A stretch of DNA of 64,000 nt, from the NCBI RefSeq assembly GCF_900109785.1, contig NZ_FOBH01000007.1:1-64000 (forward strand). The letters are read 5' to 3'. Within the stretch, counting starts at the first letter, position 1; the number at the start of each line of letters is the position of its first letter. This document shows, piece by piece, positions 37,235 through 47,649 of this stretch. Source of the stretch: Nitrosovibrio tenuis (lineage in GTDB: Bacteria > Pseudomonadota > Gammaproteobacteria > Burkholderiales > Nitrosomonadaceae). A program made the translations under genes and the position numbers. The notes beneath the pieces were generated by a model, which was given only the letters and a program-made list of their open reading frames with translations, searched no databases and was not told the DNA's origin.

Positions 37235-38647
37235 CTATAGTCCGGCCTGCTCGGCAATCAACGCCTTGACGGCGTCAGCATCGGCGTTCATGACCAGGTA
37301 GCGTTGCGGCAAGCTTTCGATATTCTCATATCCCGCGGGGCGGGGCGGCTCATGCCCAATGGCTTCGATAATACTTTCGGAGAATTTGACGGGTAGTGCG
37401 GTTTCAAGACAAATGAGCGGCACGCCCGCTTCGCGATGCTCCAGCCCTACTTTCAACCCATCGGCTGTATGAGGATCGACCAGGATCCCATACTGTTCAT
37501 GAACGTGCAGTATGGTGGCGATGCGCGCGGCGTGATTGCCACTCCCCGACACAAGGCCGAAATCCTTTACTTTCTCCCATAAGGGAGTATCGGCAAGATC
37601 AAATGAGCCACCCTCGTCCACCGATCGCCATAACTGCTTTACCGTGGCTGCGTCCCGACCGGTCAAGTCAAAAATAAAACGCTCGAAGTTGGACGCTTTG
37701 GAAATATCCATTGAGGGACTGCTGGTATGCTGCGTCTCCTCGGTAGCGCGAGGCCGATAACGGCCTGTCTTGAAGAACTCGTCCAGCACATCGTTTTCGT
37801 TTGTGGCAAGTATCAGTTTTTTAATCGGCAGCCCCATCATGCGCGCCACGTGCCCTGCACAGATATTGCCGAAATTTCCCGACGGCACGGCGAAAGAAAC
37901 CTGCTCCGCATTTGAGCGGGTCGCTGCGAAGTAACCTTTGAAGTAATAGATAATCTGCGCGGCGATGCGTGCCCAGTTTATCGAGTTTACGGTGCCGATA
38001 TGATATTTCTGTTTGAAATTGGAATCATTGCTGACCGCCTTGACGATATCCTGGCAATTATCGAATACCCCGCGAATGGCGATATTGAAAATGTTCGGGT
38101 CTTGTAACGAGAACATCTGGGCCGTCTGGAACTGGCTCATCTTTCCCTGCGGGGAAAGCATGAATACGCGGATGCTGTGCTTGCCCCGCATGGCGTACTC
38201 GGCGCTCGGACCCGTGTCCCCGGAGGTCGCGCCAAGAATATTCAGGTGATCGCCCGTTTTCGCCAGCACATATTCGAACAGATTACCCAGCAATTGCAGG
38301 GCGATGTCCTTAAAGGCCAGCGTCGGTCCGTTCGACAGGCTTAGAATGTGCAGTCCGGGCTCCAGCGTTTTGAGTGGGGTAATCTCCTCGCTTTGAAAGG
38401 ATTCGGCGGTATACGTCCGGGCAATGATGCCGCGCAAATCGTCACTGGGGATGTCGTCCGCGAAAAGCGACAGGATCTCAAACGCAAGCTGCGAATAACT
38501 GAGGCCGCGCAGTTTTTCAAGTTCGGCGGCGCTGAACCCCGGATAGGTTTCGGGCATGGCAAGCCCGCCGTCGGAAGCAAGGCCACCCAGCAGAATTTTG
38601 GAAAACTTTTTTGGCGCCATGCCGCCGCGAGTCGATATATAACGCAT
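37235..38647 (-). CDS. thrC: threonine synthase
   Basis: A 470-residue PLP enzyme converting O-phosphohomoserine to threonine. It opens MRYISTRGGMAPKKFSKILLGGLASDGGL, the typical ThrC start. The PLP lysine lies in PTLAFKDIALQLLGN, and the phosphate-binding loop in ILGATSGDTGPSAEYAMRG. The length corresponds to the longer (E. coli/yeast-like) ThrC class. It is the last gene of the leftward AlaA-like/hom/thrC group and lies about 140 bp after hom. Confidence 0.96.
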   Translation of the reverse strand: MRYISTRGGMAPKKFSKILLGGLASDGGLAMPETYPGFSAAELEKLRGLSYSQLAFEILSLFADDIPSDDLRGIIARTYTAESFQSEEITPLKTLEPGLHILSLSNGPTLAFKDIALQLLGNLFEYVLAKTGDHLNILGATSGDTGPSAEYAMRGKHSIRVFMLSPQGKMSQFQTAQMFSLQDPNIFNIAIRGVFDNCQDIVKAVSNDSNFKQKYHIGTVNSINWARIAAQIIYYFKGYFAATRSNAEQVSFAVPSGNFGNICAGHVARMMGLPIKKLILATNENDVLDEFFKTGRYRPRATEETQHTSSPSMDISKASNFERFIFDLTGRDAATVKQLWRSVDEGGSFDLADTPLWEKVKDFGLVSGSGNHAARIATILHVHEQYGILVDPHTADGLKVGLEHREAGVPLICLETALPVKFSESIIEAIGHEPPRPAGYENIESLPQRYLVMNADADAVKALIAEQAGL

Positions 38648-38785
38648 TTTTCACCACAGACAAATACAACCGCCCATGCAAGAGACCTGCATGGAAATAT
38701 TAGTTACGGAAAACCAATCCGTTGTGTCCATACATAATTTCTATAATTTTTTATAGGTGCCCTGCCGTAACGTGGATATCGAGAA

Positions 38786-40102
38786 TTACTTGCTGCTTAA
38801 TTGCTCAAGCCGGATGCGCGTAACCTTACCTGTTAACAGCGGCAGCTTTTTAATCCTGGCAATTGCGGCATTCACATTTTTTTCCATTGCCACATGGGTA
38901 AGCATGATGATGTCGACCTGATCCTCTCCTTCGCTCGGTTCTTTCTGCACCATTGCATCGATTGAGATGCCCAGATCGGCGAGCACACGCGTAATGTCCG
39001 CAAGCGCCCCCGGTTTGTCTATCACCCGCAGCCGCAGGTAGTAGGAAGTCTCCACTTCTTCCATCGGCAATATTGGCGTATTCGACAGGAGATCGGGCTG
39101 AAAGGCGAGATGGGGAACCCGATGCCTGGGGTCGGCGGTATGCATCCGCGTGACATCCACCAGATCTGCCACAACGGAGCTGGCTGTCGGTTCGGCGCCT
39201 GCGCCCGCCCCATAGTACAGGGTGGCGCCCACCGCGTCGCCTTTCACCACGATAGCGTTCATAACGCCCTCCACATTGGCAATCAGCCGGCGCGCGGGAA
39301 TGAGTGTCGGGTGAACGCGCAATTCGATCCCCTTGGGGGTGCGCTTGGTAATGCCCAGCAGCTTGATGCGATAGCCCAGTTCCTCCGCATAACGAATATC
39401 CTCACGGGTCAGCTTCGTAATCCCCTCGGTGTACACCTTGTCGAACTGCATCGGAATCCCGAACGCGATCGCCGCCATGATGGTGAGCTTGTGCGCCGCG
39501 TCGATGCCTTCAATGTCAAAAGTAGGGTCGGCCTCGGCGTACCCCAGCTTTTGCGCCTGCTTCAGTACGGTATCGAATGTCAGCCCCTTGTCGCGCATTT
39601 CCGACAGAATGAAATTGCTGGTGCCATTAATAATGCCCGCAATCCATTCGATGCGATTGGCGGTCAATCCCTCGCGCAGCGCCTTGATGATGGGAATGCC
39701 GCCCGCCACGGCCGCCTCAAAAGCCACCATGACACCTTTCTTCTGCGCGGCGGCAAAAATTTCGGTGCCGTGCGAGGCCAGCAGCGCCTTATTCGCGGTA
39801 ATGACGTGTTTGCCGTTTTCAATGGCCTTCAGCATCAGCTCCTTCGCGACGGTATAGCCACCGATCAACTCGATCACAATTTCTATGTCAGGGTTAGTGA
39901 CGACTTCGTTTGCATCGCCAGTGACAATGACATCGCTTCCCGCGATTTTGCGGGCTTTCTCAATGTCGCGATCGGCAATCATCCGGATGACGATACCCCG
40001 TCCGGCACGGCGTGTTATTTCTTCCTGATTGCGTTTGAGCACGGCAAAAGTGCCGCCCCCGACGGTGCCAACGCCTAACAGGCCTACATTGATGGGCTTC
40101 AT
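38786..40102 (-). CDS. hom: homoserine dehydrogenase
   Basis: A 438-residue monofunctional enzyme reducing aspartate semialdehyde to homoserine. The Rossmann motif GLLGVGTVGGGTFAVL opens the protein; the catalytic domain has the NGTSNFILSEM and GYAEADPTFDIEGIDAAHKL blocks with the lysine and acidic residues of the active site. A C-terminal ACT domain (about residues 355-430, YYLRLRVIDKPGALADITRVLADLGISI) points to allosteric inhibition by threonine. Located between the aminotransferase and thrC, so the three are probably one operon. Confidence 0.97.
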   Translation of the reverse strand: MKPINVGLLGVGTVGGGTFAVLKRNQEEITRRAGRGIVIRMIADRDIEKARKIAGSDVIVTGDANEVVTNPDIEIVIELIGGYTVAKELMLKAIENGKHVITANKALLASHGTEIFAAAQKKGVMVAFEAAVAGGIPIIKALREGLTANRIEWIAGIINGTSNFILSEMRDKGLTFDTVLKQAQKLGYAEADPTFDIEGIDAAHKLTIMAAIAFGIPMQFDKVYTEGITKLTREDIRYAEELGYRIKLLGITKRTPKGIELRVHPTLIPARRLIANVEGVMNAIVVKGDAVGATLYYGAGAGAEPTASSVVADLVDVTRMHTADPRHRVPHLAFQPDLLSNTPILPMEEVETSYYLRLRVIDKPGALADITRVLADLGISIDAMVQKEPSEGEDQVDIIMLTHVAMEKNVNAAIARIKKLPLLTGKVTRIRLEQLSSK

Positions 40103-40221
40103 ATTTACGCGAGAAGAGGTCAGTGATGAATTACTTAAACAGTCAGTAGTGAATTACTTGCATGGGAAAACAGGTGAGAATGCGGTGGAGATGCGGCAGT
40201 TTTCGGCGTTTTCCGTTTCGC

Positions 40222-41457
40222 TCACATCCCATACACTTGCGTACGCTTGCGGTAGCGCTCCAGAAAGCGCGCGACGCGGCTTATCGCTTCAGTCAAATCA
40301 TCGCTATTGGGTAAAAATACCACGCGGAAGTGGTCCGGCTGCGCCCAGTTGAACCCGCTGCCCTGCACCAGTAGCACCTTCTCTTCCATCAGCAGATCCA
40401 GCACAAACTGCTCATCATCGTCGATCGGGTACATTTGCGCGTCCAGACGCGGGAACAAGTACATTGCGGCCTTCGGCTTGTAACAGGTAACGCCCGGAAT
40501 ATCCGTCAGCAATTTCCAGGCGAGGTCCCGCTGACGCATCAGGCGCCCGGTTGGCATTACCAAGTCCTTGATGCTCTGGTAGCCGCCCAGCGCGGTCTGA
40601 ATGCCGAATTGCGAGGGAACGTTTGCGCACAGCCGCATTGAAGCCAGCATGGTGAGCCCCGCAATATAGTCGCGGGCATACTGTTTCGTCCCGGAGACCA
40701 CCGCCCAACCAGAGCGAAATCCAGCGGCGCGATAATTCTTGGATAAGCCGTTCAACGTGACAAACAGTACGTCATCCGCGAGCGAGGCAATCGAAGTATG
40801 CGTGACGCCGTCATACAATACTTTATCGTAAATTTCGTCCGCATAAATGATGAGCTGGTGCTGGCGCGCAACCTCTATGATTTCACGTAACAGGTTGTCG
40901 GGATAGAGCGCACCCGTGGGGTTGTTCGGATTGATGATGACAATGGCGCGAGTGTTCGGCGTGATTTTCGAACGGATATCGTTCAGGTCAGGCAGCCAGT
41001 CGGATTGCTCATCGCATATATAGTGCCTCGCCGTGCCGCCCGCCAGCACAACCGCCGCGGTCCACAGCGGATAGTCGGGGGAAGGAATCAGAACCTCGTC
41101 ACCGCTGTTGAGCAACGCCTGCATGGCCATCACGATCAGCTCAGAGACACCGTTGCCGATATAGATATCCTCCAGCCGCACATCCCGAATGCGTTTTTCC
41201 TGGGTGTAGTGCATGATCGCCTTGCGCGCGGCGAACAGGCCCTTCGAATCGCAATAACCCGAAGCGGCCGAGAGATTATGGATCACGTCCTGCAGAATTT
41301 CCTCGGGTGCATCAAAACCGAATAACGCCGGATTGCCGATATTGAGTTTGATGATGTAGTGTCCTTCCTCTTCCATTTCTTTGGCGCGATCGAGCACCGG
41401 GCCACGAATGTCATAACAGACGTTGGCAAGCTTGCTGGACTTTAGGATGGGCTGCAT
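40222..41457 (-). CDS. AlaA-like alanine/valine-pyruvate aminotransferase
   Basis: A 411-residue class I/II PLP aminotransferase. The PLP lysine is in NGLSKNYRAAGFRSGW, and INPNNPTGALYP and YADEIYDKVLYDG are the pyridine- and phosphate-region motifs. The opening SSKLANVCYDIRGPVLDRAKEMEEEGHYIIKLNIGNPA is characteristic of the AlaA/AlaT group that makes alanine from pyruvate and glutamate. In many betaproteobacteria this gene stands directly before hom and thrC, as it does here. The ATG at 41455-41457 fits the family start. Confidence 0.9.
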   Translation of the reverse strand: MQPILKSSKLANVCYDIRGPVLDRAKEMEEEGHYIIKLNIGNPALFGFDAPEEILQDVIHNLSAASGYCDSKGLFAARKAIMHYTQEKRIRDVRLEDIYIGNGVSELIVMAMQALLNSGDEVLIPSPDYPLWTAAVVLAGGTARHYICDEQSDWLPDLNDIRSKITPNTRAIVIINPNNPTGALYPDNLLREIIEVARQHQLIIYADEIYDKVLYDGVTHTSIASLADDVLFVTLNGLSKNYRAAGFRSGWAVVSGTKQYARDYIAGLTMLASMRLCANVPSQFGIQTALGGYQSIKDLVMPTGRLMRQRDLAWKLLTDIPGVTCYKPKAAMYLFPRLDAQMYPIDDDEQFVLDLLMEEKVLLVQGSGFNWAQPDHFRVVFLPNSDDLTEAISRVARFLERYRKRTQVYGM

Positions 41458-41729
41458 AGGAGGAGAAATAATGAATCGGGGTCTGCCCGACGGTGAAAAG
41501 TCCGCAAAAGAATTAAATAGAGAGCTGGTAAAGAATCACATGGAGACAAGTCACAGAAGAAACGAACCCCATGGGGAACGCATTTTTTGTAGTCGCCGAT
41601 TTGGAACTGATTCAGACCATGGCGATTTTCATCCCAGCTTCAGCGCTCGCAGAATGAAAATTTTTCGTGTCCGGCTTTATTGCAACGCAAAAAAGATGTA
41701 ATGTTACCCGACCCGCCAACCTGCCGCAA

Positions 41730-42119
41730 ATGGAGCCGTACTTGAAGCTGCACCTTTCCGCATATTCCGGACAAAACATGTTCACCGGCTATGGGACCGG
41801 ATATGTCATGGTCAATCAGGTGCGATACGAAAACAATCTGATCGTATTGCCCGATCGCATTATCGAAGATTGGGACGTTGAAAGTTTTGAGCGGCTCGCG
41901 CCGGAGCATTTCGATTTTCTGCTTTCGTTGCAGCCTGAGATGGTATTGTTCGGGACGGGGGCGACACTGCGCTTTCCCCATCCCAAATTGACCAGAATGC
42001 TGATCGAATCGCATATCGGCATCGAGGTGATGGACACAAGCGCCGCCTGCCGCACCTACAATATATTGACAGACGAAGGTCGAAGGGTAGCCGCCGCGCT
42101 TCTCATTAAAAACCTGTAA
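41730..42119 (+). CDS. Mth938-like (DUF498/NDUFAF3-type) protein
   Basis: A 129-residue single-domain protein. The ATG at 41730 begins MEPYLKLHLSAYSGQNMFTG, a usual family start; the open frame back to 41667 is not conserved in style. The blocks GYVMVNQVRYENNLIVLP, PEMVLFGTGATLRFP and GIEVMDTSAACRTYNILTDEGRRVAAAL are classic for the Mth938 fold, which includes the mitochondrial complex I assembly factor NDUFAF3. In bacteria the function is not established. It is divergent from the aminotransferase gene and convergent with the REC-EAL gene. Confidence 0.88.
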   Translation: MEPYLKLHLSAYSGQNMFTGYGTGYVMVNQVRYENNLIVLPDRIIEDWDVESFERLAPEHFDFLLSLQPEMVLFGTGATLRFPHPKLTRMLIESHIGIEVMDTSAACRTYNILTDEGRRVAAALLIKNL

Positions 42120-42167
42120 ATAATCTCACTTGGCGTAGGGATATCTTCATACAAACGGCTTCAAGTT

Positions 42168-43412
42168 TCACTCCTTGATCGTATCCGCCGGGTTTGCATC
42201 ACCACCAGCGAGAAACTCCGTTCGCACCCGCTCGCGCCATCTCTCGATCCAGCCGGGCAAATCGGCAGCCAGCATGGGCCGCGACATGAACACTCCCTGA
42301 GCAAGATCGCATCCCGTGCGATATAGAAGATCCCAGTCGTTCCGGTCTTCGACGCCTTCGGCCACTACCTCCATGCCCAATTGCCTTGCCAGGGACAAGC
42401 TGGCCTCATACATTGCGCGCAAGGTCTCGTTGGCCCATGCGCGATGCACGAAGCCCTGGTCGATCTTGAGTTCGTCGAATGGTATATCGCGCAACTGGGC
42501 CAGCGACGAGTGTCCCGTGCCAAAATCGTCGATCGACAAACGGAAGCGCTTCAGGCGCAGCCGGGTCAGAATCTCAAGCGGAGCGCGAGTGTCCTGCATC
42601 AGGCGGGTTTCGGTAACCTCCAGTACGACATTTTGCGGCGCGACGCCCGCTTTTTCCGTGAGCTCGGTCACAAAATTCAGAAAATTGAGGGAAGCCAGGT
42701 TATCCATGGATACGTTGACGGCGATGCGCAGCCGGAGTTGCCTTTCTTGCCAGGCTTTAGCCTGGGTCATTGCCCCGGCGAATACAGCCCGGGTCAGATC
42801 ATCGATCAGTCCGGCCGCTTCGGCGATTCCGATGAATTGATCGGGAAATATAATGCCATCTGTGGGATGGCGCCATCGCACCAGCGTCTCCACGCCCACC
42901 ACCTCTCCACTGGCAACGGCCACCTTCGGTTGATAGTAATTAATTAATTGCCCATTCTCGATGGCAATCCGCAGCTCATCCGCGCTATATGTTTTTTTTA
43001 CCAGGCCGGCGGCATCCGCTGTCTGCGGCGTCCACTTCTCAAGCAATGCCGATAATGCATCCGGCTTGACGGGCTTATGCAGATGCCCGAGTATGGGAAT
43101 CTTGTGCGCCTGCACCAGCTTCTCGGCCGTTTGCAGCATTCGCTCATCCTCGCCGCTGATCAGAATGAGGCTCCCCGCGTAGTGCCGTTCCACCAGATGC
43201 CTGACGAATTCGATCCCATCCATTTCAGGCATATTGAGATCCAGCAAAATAAGATTCGGACCTGTTTCCGCTATGCGTTCAAGGGCGGCACGACCGCTGT
43301 CGCAGAGTATTATGTTGCTAAACCCCAGATTCGACAGCATGCGGCTCAACAGCTTGAGCATGAAGGATTCATCGTCAAGCACCAGAATTCTGACCGCGGA
43401 TTTTTCCAGCAT
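42168..43412 (-). CDS. response regulator with EAL c-di-GMP phosphodiesterase domain
   Basis: A 414-residue REC-EAL protein. The receiver (1-125) has the acidic pair DD at 13-14, phospho-acceptor D58 in LILLDLNMPEMDG and the conserved HKP lysine near 113. The EAL domain (about 140-395) keeps the catalytic residues: the motif reads ETL (E175) instead of EAL, then NVSMDN, EVTET, DDFGTG, KIDQGF and VVAEGVE. With DDFGTG and the distal glutamates intact, it should hydrolyse c-di-GMP. It starts 43 bp after the hybrid kinase gene in the same operon, so that kinase is the likely phosphodonor. Confidence 0.92.
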   Translation of the reverse strand: MLEKSAVRILVLDDESFMLKLLSRMLSNLGFSNIILCDSGRAALERIAETGPNLILLDLNMPEMDGIEFVRHLVERHYAGSLILISGEDERMLQTAEKLVQAHKIPILGHLHKPVKPDALSALLEKWTPQTADAAGLVKKTYSADELRIAIENGQLINYYQPKVAVASGEVVGVETLVRWRHPTDGIIFPDQFIGIAEAAGLIDDLTRAVFAGAMTQAKAWQERQLRLRIAVNVSMDNLASLNFLNFVTELTEKAGVAPQNVVLEVTETRLMQDTRAPLEILTRLRLKRFRLSIDDFGTGHSSLAQLRDIPFDELKIDQGFVHRAWANETLRAMYEASLSLARQLGMEVVAEGVEDRNDWDLLYRTGCDLAQGVFMSRPMLAADLPGWIERWRERVRTEFLAGGDANPADTIKE

Positions 43413-43455
43413 GGCCTTCGCTTCCTCCCCTCTTATATTTTTCGATTACGCGGCC

Positions 43456-46400
43456 TCATGCTTGCAGCGAATCGATATATGCATCGACTGCGGCCAACTC
43501 CGCCTCAAATCGCGGCAATAGGTCGTTGAGCGCCTGTATATCGCCCGCCTTCCCCGCCCGCTCCATTTCCGCACACAGTTCGCCCAATGATAATGCGCCG
43601 ACCGAACGGGCCGACGACTTGAGCTTGTGTGCCGCGGCACCGGCCGCTTGCGCCTGGTTCGTCTGGCAGGCATTGCGTGTTTCCGCTGCTATTCTGCCTG
43701 AACTGGCGCGAAAATCTCGCAAAAATTCCTTGATCACCTCCGGATCCTTTCCCACAAGCTCTTCAAGAACGCTGACCTCCACCGGCTTTTGTCCCGTTGA
43801 ACGGGTCACAGGGGCGGTGGCAGGCGCAGTTACGGGAATAGTACCGGGAGCGGTCAAAGGGGGAATTGGGGCGATTCCTTGCGGCTGGATATCAGAACTT
43901 AGGGGCGGAAGCCATTTCTGTAGTATGGCTTTCAACTGCGCAAGCTGCACAGGCTTGCTTACATAGTCATCCATGCCGACGGCTCGACAATGCTCGGCCT
44001 CGCCCTTGAGCGCGTTGGCGGTTATCGCGATGATGGGCGCGTGCGCCTTGCCCTTGCCTTGTTCGGCCAGCCGAATGGCTGCGGTCAACTGGTAGCCATC
44101 CATTTCGGGCATATGCAAATCGGTGAGCAACAGCGCGTAATTGCCGCTCTCCCAGCGTTTCAGCGCCTCCCTGCCATCGGGGGCAATATCCGCCGCGTAG
44201 CCGAGCAATGCAAGCTGTTGACGGATCACTTTCTGGTTAATTTCGTTGTCTTCCGCTACCAGGATCAGTCTGCCTTCCTCCAGAGCCTTCTCGCGCGAGG
44301 GTGCAACCACAGTCGCGACCTTTTCAGGCTGCTCCGCCTCCACTTCCTCCTTCAACCGCCCTGCCGCGATAGCCACCGCCCGAAGAAAAGCCTCCCGATG
44401 CATGAAATCGCCATCCAGGGTGATGGTATCCACCGTTTCAGATCGCTCATGACGGCGCCGTCCGCGCCTGATCACAACAAAATGGGGCTCACTGTCGGGT
44501 TCATGATGCCCATGCTCAAGAACCACGAAATGCGGGTCCAGGTCAGGCCGGGAATGGAAGGCGGCGCGTAATTCGTCTAGCGGAGAGACTTCATGCCCCG
44601 CATCGATGATCAGCAGCCATAAACCGGGCGGGAGTGTCTCAATTCTTTGGCGGGCTGACGCAAAATCCTTTACACGCTCAACGGTTGCGCCGCTGTACCT
44701 TAGATACACCGCCAAGTCGTCGGCCAACCCCTTCTCGTCGCCCACTACCAGACATGAGACCCCGGCCAGATCCACGACTTTGGAACCAGTGGGCGTGGCC
44801 GGCACGAGTTCGAAAGTCAGGCGCACGGTGAAAGTGGAACCCTTGCCCAGCGCGCTATGCGCCGTTATTTCTCCCCCCATCAATTGGACGAGATGATGGG
44901 AGATGGCCAAGCCTAATCCAGTGCCGCCAAAGCGACGGGTAGTGGAGGCGTCCCCCTGAGTAAACGAGGTAAATAGGCGCGCCTGGGTCTCCTCACTCAT
45001 TCCGATACCATTATCCGCGATCTGAAATTCCACGGTTGCCCGATCATCGGTGCGGTCCACTAGCACCGCGCGTACCGACACCCGGCCTGGCTCCTGCAGT
45101 CCGCTGGAAAATTTAATGGCATTATTGGCAAGATTGACCAGCACCTGCCGCAAGCGCAGGGCATCGCCCAGAACTTCTTCAGGGATCGCCGGATCCAGGA
45201 ACAGGGTAAGTTCCACACCTTTTCTTGCGGCCAGGCTTTCAAGCATGGCGCATGCCTTCTCCACCACGGCCACCACCGACATGGGCTCACGCTCGATTTC
45301 CAGCCGGCCCGCCTCGATCTTGGAAAAATCCAGGATATCGTCGATAATCTCCAGCAAAGCAAAAGCCGACTCGCGGATGAGATCGACCATTTCCATCTGA
45401 TAACCGTTGAGGCTGGTTTGCTGCAATACATCCGCCATACCAATCACCCCATTCATGGGGGTGCGTATCTCGTGGCTCATCGCTGCCAAAAAAATCGACT
45501 TCGCCTGATTGGCCTGTTCGGCATCCAGCCGGGCCTGCTGCAAATCCTTCAAAATGCGCATTCTCTCGCTGATGTTAATGCCGGAAGGGATCAGTTTGAC
45601 GATCTCCCCTTTTGCGTTACGGACCGGTACGAGCATGAAATCGATCGTCATGAGGCTGCCATCGGCGATTCGTACACCGACGTCATGGCGCACGATCTCA
45701 CCCCCCACAGCCCGCCTGATATCCTCGCGGATCTGCGCCTGCACCTCTGGCGTATACGCAAACCATCCGGTTTCATCAAGCGGCTTGCCGATAACATCCC
45801 GGCTCTGCAGGCCGCCGAAGATCAACGCCGTGCGGTTAATCTCCACCAATATCCCGTCTATCGTCATTTCCCCGACGAAGGCCGCCAAGTTATCCACGAT
45901 GGCCCGCAGGCGCTGCTCGCTTCCACGCAAAGCCTCCTCTGCCTGCTTGCGTTCGCGGATATCGCGTAACACGCCGGTGAAGTAGCGTTTCCCCCCCACG
46001 AAGTACTCGCTGACAGCAATATACAGATCAATAAGTTCGCCATTCTTGTGCCGCCCTTGCACCTCACGGCCCATGCCGATGTTATGCACCCCTTCCACTT
46101 CGAGTGTGAGAATGTGATCGAACTCGCAGCGGCCCCGGCCCGTCCGGTAATACCTTTCGATATAGCTGTCATGGCCGCTATGATGGGGTTCTGGCATGAG
46201 CATCGAAATATTTTGCCCGATCACCTCCTCGCGCGTGTATCCGAAAAGTTTTTCTATCACGGGATTAACCGAGCGGATAATGCTCTTATCGTCGATGGTG
46301 ACGATGCAATCGACCATGTGCTCGACTATAGAACGCGTTTCTTCTTCCTTGCTGGCCAGTACAGCGTTGGCTCGCTCCAGGGCGGCAGTCCGTGTGGCGA

Positions 46401-47649
46401 CCCTGTTTTCCAGTTCCTGGTTGAGTTGCCGCAAATTATTTTCGGCAATGTCCCGTTCGCGATTGCTCGCATTCAGGCGTTCAACCATTGTGTTGAAGGT
46501 GCTCGCGAGCTGACCGATCTCGTCCCAGCCCACCACAGGCACGCGCTGCTGCAGATTGCCTGCGGCGATGTATCGTGCACTTTGGCTGAGATTTTTCAAG
46601 GTAGTGACAACACGGCGGCTCAGCAAAAAGGTGCCCAGAATAGCGGCAAGCAGGGTCACACCGAGAACCAGCAGGCTGAAAGTGCGCACGCGCCTCCCGA
46701 ATGCAAACACCTCGTCCGCATCCATTTTGACTTCAATGCCCCAGTTCATGCGCGGCAGATACCGCCATGCGGCGACCACCTCCTTGGCGCGGTAATCCAC
46801 TTTCAGGCCGGCTCCACGTTCGCCATGCAGGCCGCTCTGAATCGCTTTTGAAAATGGCGGGTTGGTAAGGGCCACCTTGAGCTCCAGCGCCGCATTGGGC
46901 TCGTGTCTCAACGGCGCCATCACCAGAGCGGTGCGCTCGTTCAGAAGCCGTGTTATCACTGTTTCGCCGCTCGCTCCCAGTCCCACGTTGTCGGTAACGA
47001 CCTCGAACACGCGTTCACTGTAGATCTGCAGCGCCAGGACGCCCTCGAGCTTACCCTCAACCATGATGGGAAACGCCATGAAAGCCGCGATCGCGCCTTT
47101 CGATGGCGCATAACGCTCAAAATCCGACACCCCTTCCTGCAGCATATTGAGCGCGTTACGCGCGACGTAACCCAAGCCGCTATTCCGGTAGGGACCGGTG
47201 ATCAGGTTGGTGGCGAAATCCGCTTCATGAGCCTGGGTATAAACGACATCGCCCCGAAGAGAAATCAGGAAAAGATCGTAATACCCGGCATCCTCGACGA
47301 AACGCTTGAAATGCGCGCGGTAGTGGGCATCCAGTTGACGATAGGCCGCGGATTTCACCCCCCCCTCTGCATACGCCCGGGCAAGCGCGGGCATGGCCGT
47401 GCGTGTGGTGCTGGCCGCCTGTATAATTTTTGCATCGCGGAGACGCTCGCGCAGATAGCTATTGATCTGTTCCGCTTTCATATCGGCAATGGCGGAGACC
47501 TGCCGGATCGCTGTCTTCTCCATTTCGATTTCGAAGGTATGCAGCAGGCTGTAGCCGATTACCACGATCGGCAGCAGGGAAACCGCCACGAACCAGACAG
47601 TGAATCGCTGCGTAAGAGAAGTGAATCTCATGGGAAAGGTGAGTCTCAT
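43456..47649 (-). CDS. hybrid sensor histidine kinase (Cache-HAMP-PAS-PAS-HisKA-HATPase-REC-HPt)
   Basis: A 1397-residue membrane kinase. TM1 is near 16-36 and TM2 near 318-343, bracketing a periplasmic Cache-type sensor (VVYTQAHEADFATNLITGPY region). HAMP follows to about 397, PAS at about 435-560 and 575-690, HisKA with FLAAMSHEIRTPMNG (His near 725), a HATPase with the DNGIGM and GGTGLGLAIS boxes, a degenerate receiver-like part (about 945-1040), a true receiver with LLLTDLHMPEMDG (Asp near 1177), and an HPt domain with AAHKLKSSAR (His near 1340). The start overlaps the stop of the UrtA-like gene by 4 bp. The layout implies a multistep phosphorelay to the downstream REC-EAL protein. Confidence 0.93.
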   Translation of the reverse strand: MRLTFPMRFTSLTQRFTVWFVAVSLLPIVVIGYSLLHTFEIEMEKTAIRQVSAIADMKAEQINSYLRERLRDAKIIQAASTTRTAMPALARAYAEGGVKSAAYRQLDAHYRAHFKRFVEDAGYYDLFLISLRGDVVYTQAHEADFATNLITGPYRNSGLGYVARNALNMLQEGVSDFERYAPSKGAIAAFMAFPIMVEGKLEGVLALQIYSERVFEVVTDNVGLGASGETVITRLLNERTALVMAPLRHEPNAALELKVALTNPPFSKAIQSGLHGERGAGLKVDYRAKEVVAAWRYLPRMNWGIEVKMDADEVFAFGRRVRTFSLLVLGVTLLAAILGTFLLSRRVVTTLKNLSQSARYIAAGNLQQRVPVVGWDEIGQLASTFNTMVERLNASNRERDIAENNLRQLNQELENRVATRTAALERANAVLASKEEETRSIVEHMVDCIVTIDDKSIIRSVNPVIEKLFGYTREEVIGQNISMLMPEPHHSGHDSYIERYYRTGRGRCEFDHILTLEVEGVHNIGMGREVQGRHKNGELIDLYIAVSEYFVGGKRYFTGVLRDIRERKQAEEALRGSEQRLRAIVDNLAAFVGEMTIDGILVEINRTALIFGGLQSRDVIGKPLDETGWFAYTPEVQAQIREDIRRAVGGEIVRHDVGVRIADGSLMTIDFMLVPVRNAKGEIVKLIPSGINISERMRILKDLQQARLDAEQANQAKSIFLAAMSHEIRTPMNGVIGMADVLQQTSLNGYQMEMVDLIRESAFALLEIIDDILDFSKIEAGRLEIEREPMSVVAVVEKACAMLESLAARKGVELTLFLDPAIPEEVLGDALRLRQVLVNLANNAIKFSSGLQEPGRVSVRAVLVDRTDDRATVEFQIADNGIGMSEETQARLFTSFTQGDASTTRRFGGTGLGLAISHHLVQLMGGEITAHSALGKGSTFTVRLTFELVPATPTGSKVVDLAGVSCLVVGDEKGLADDLAVYLRYSGATVERVKDFASARQRIETLPPGLWLLIIDAGHEVSPLDELRAAFHSRPDLDPHFVVLEHGHHEPDSEPHFVVIRRGRRRHERSETVDTITLDGDFMHREAFLRAVAIAAGRLKEEVEAEQPEKVATVVAPSREKALEEGRLILVAEDNEINQKVIRQQLALLGYAADIAPDGREALKRWESGNYALLLTDLHMPEMDGYQLTAAIRLAEQGKGKAHAPIIAITANALKGEAEHCRAVGMDDYVSKPVQLAQLKAILQKWLPPLSSDIQPQGIAPIPPLTAPGTIPVTAPATAPVTRSTGQKPVEVSVLEELVGKDPEVIKEFLRDFRASSGRIAAETRNACQTNQAQAAGAAAHKLKSSARSVGALSLGELCAEMERAGKAGDIQALNDLLPRFEAELAAVDAYIDSLQA

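Noticed and set aside
41423-41701. 92-codon plus-strand frame across the AlaA-like gene start
   Set aside because: Overlaps the 5' end of a clear gene and has no family features.
46048-46851. 267-codon plus-strand frame opposite the hybrid kinase
   Set aside because: Antisense to an intact kinase domain; shadow.
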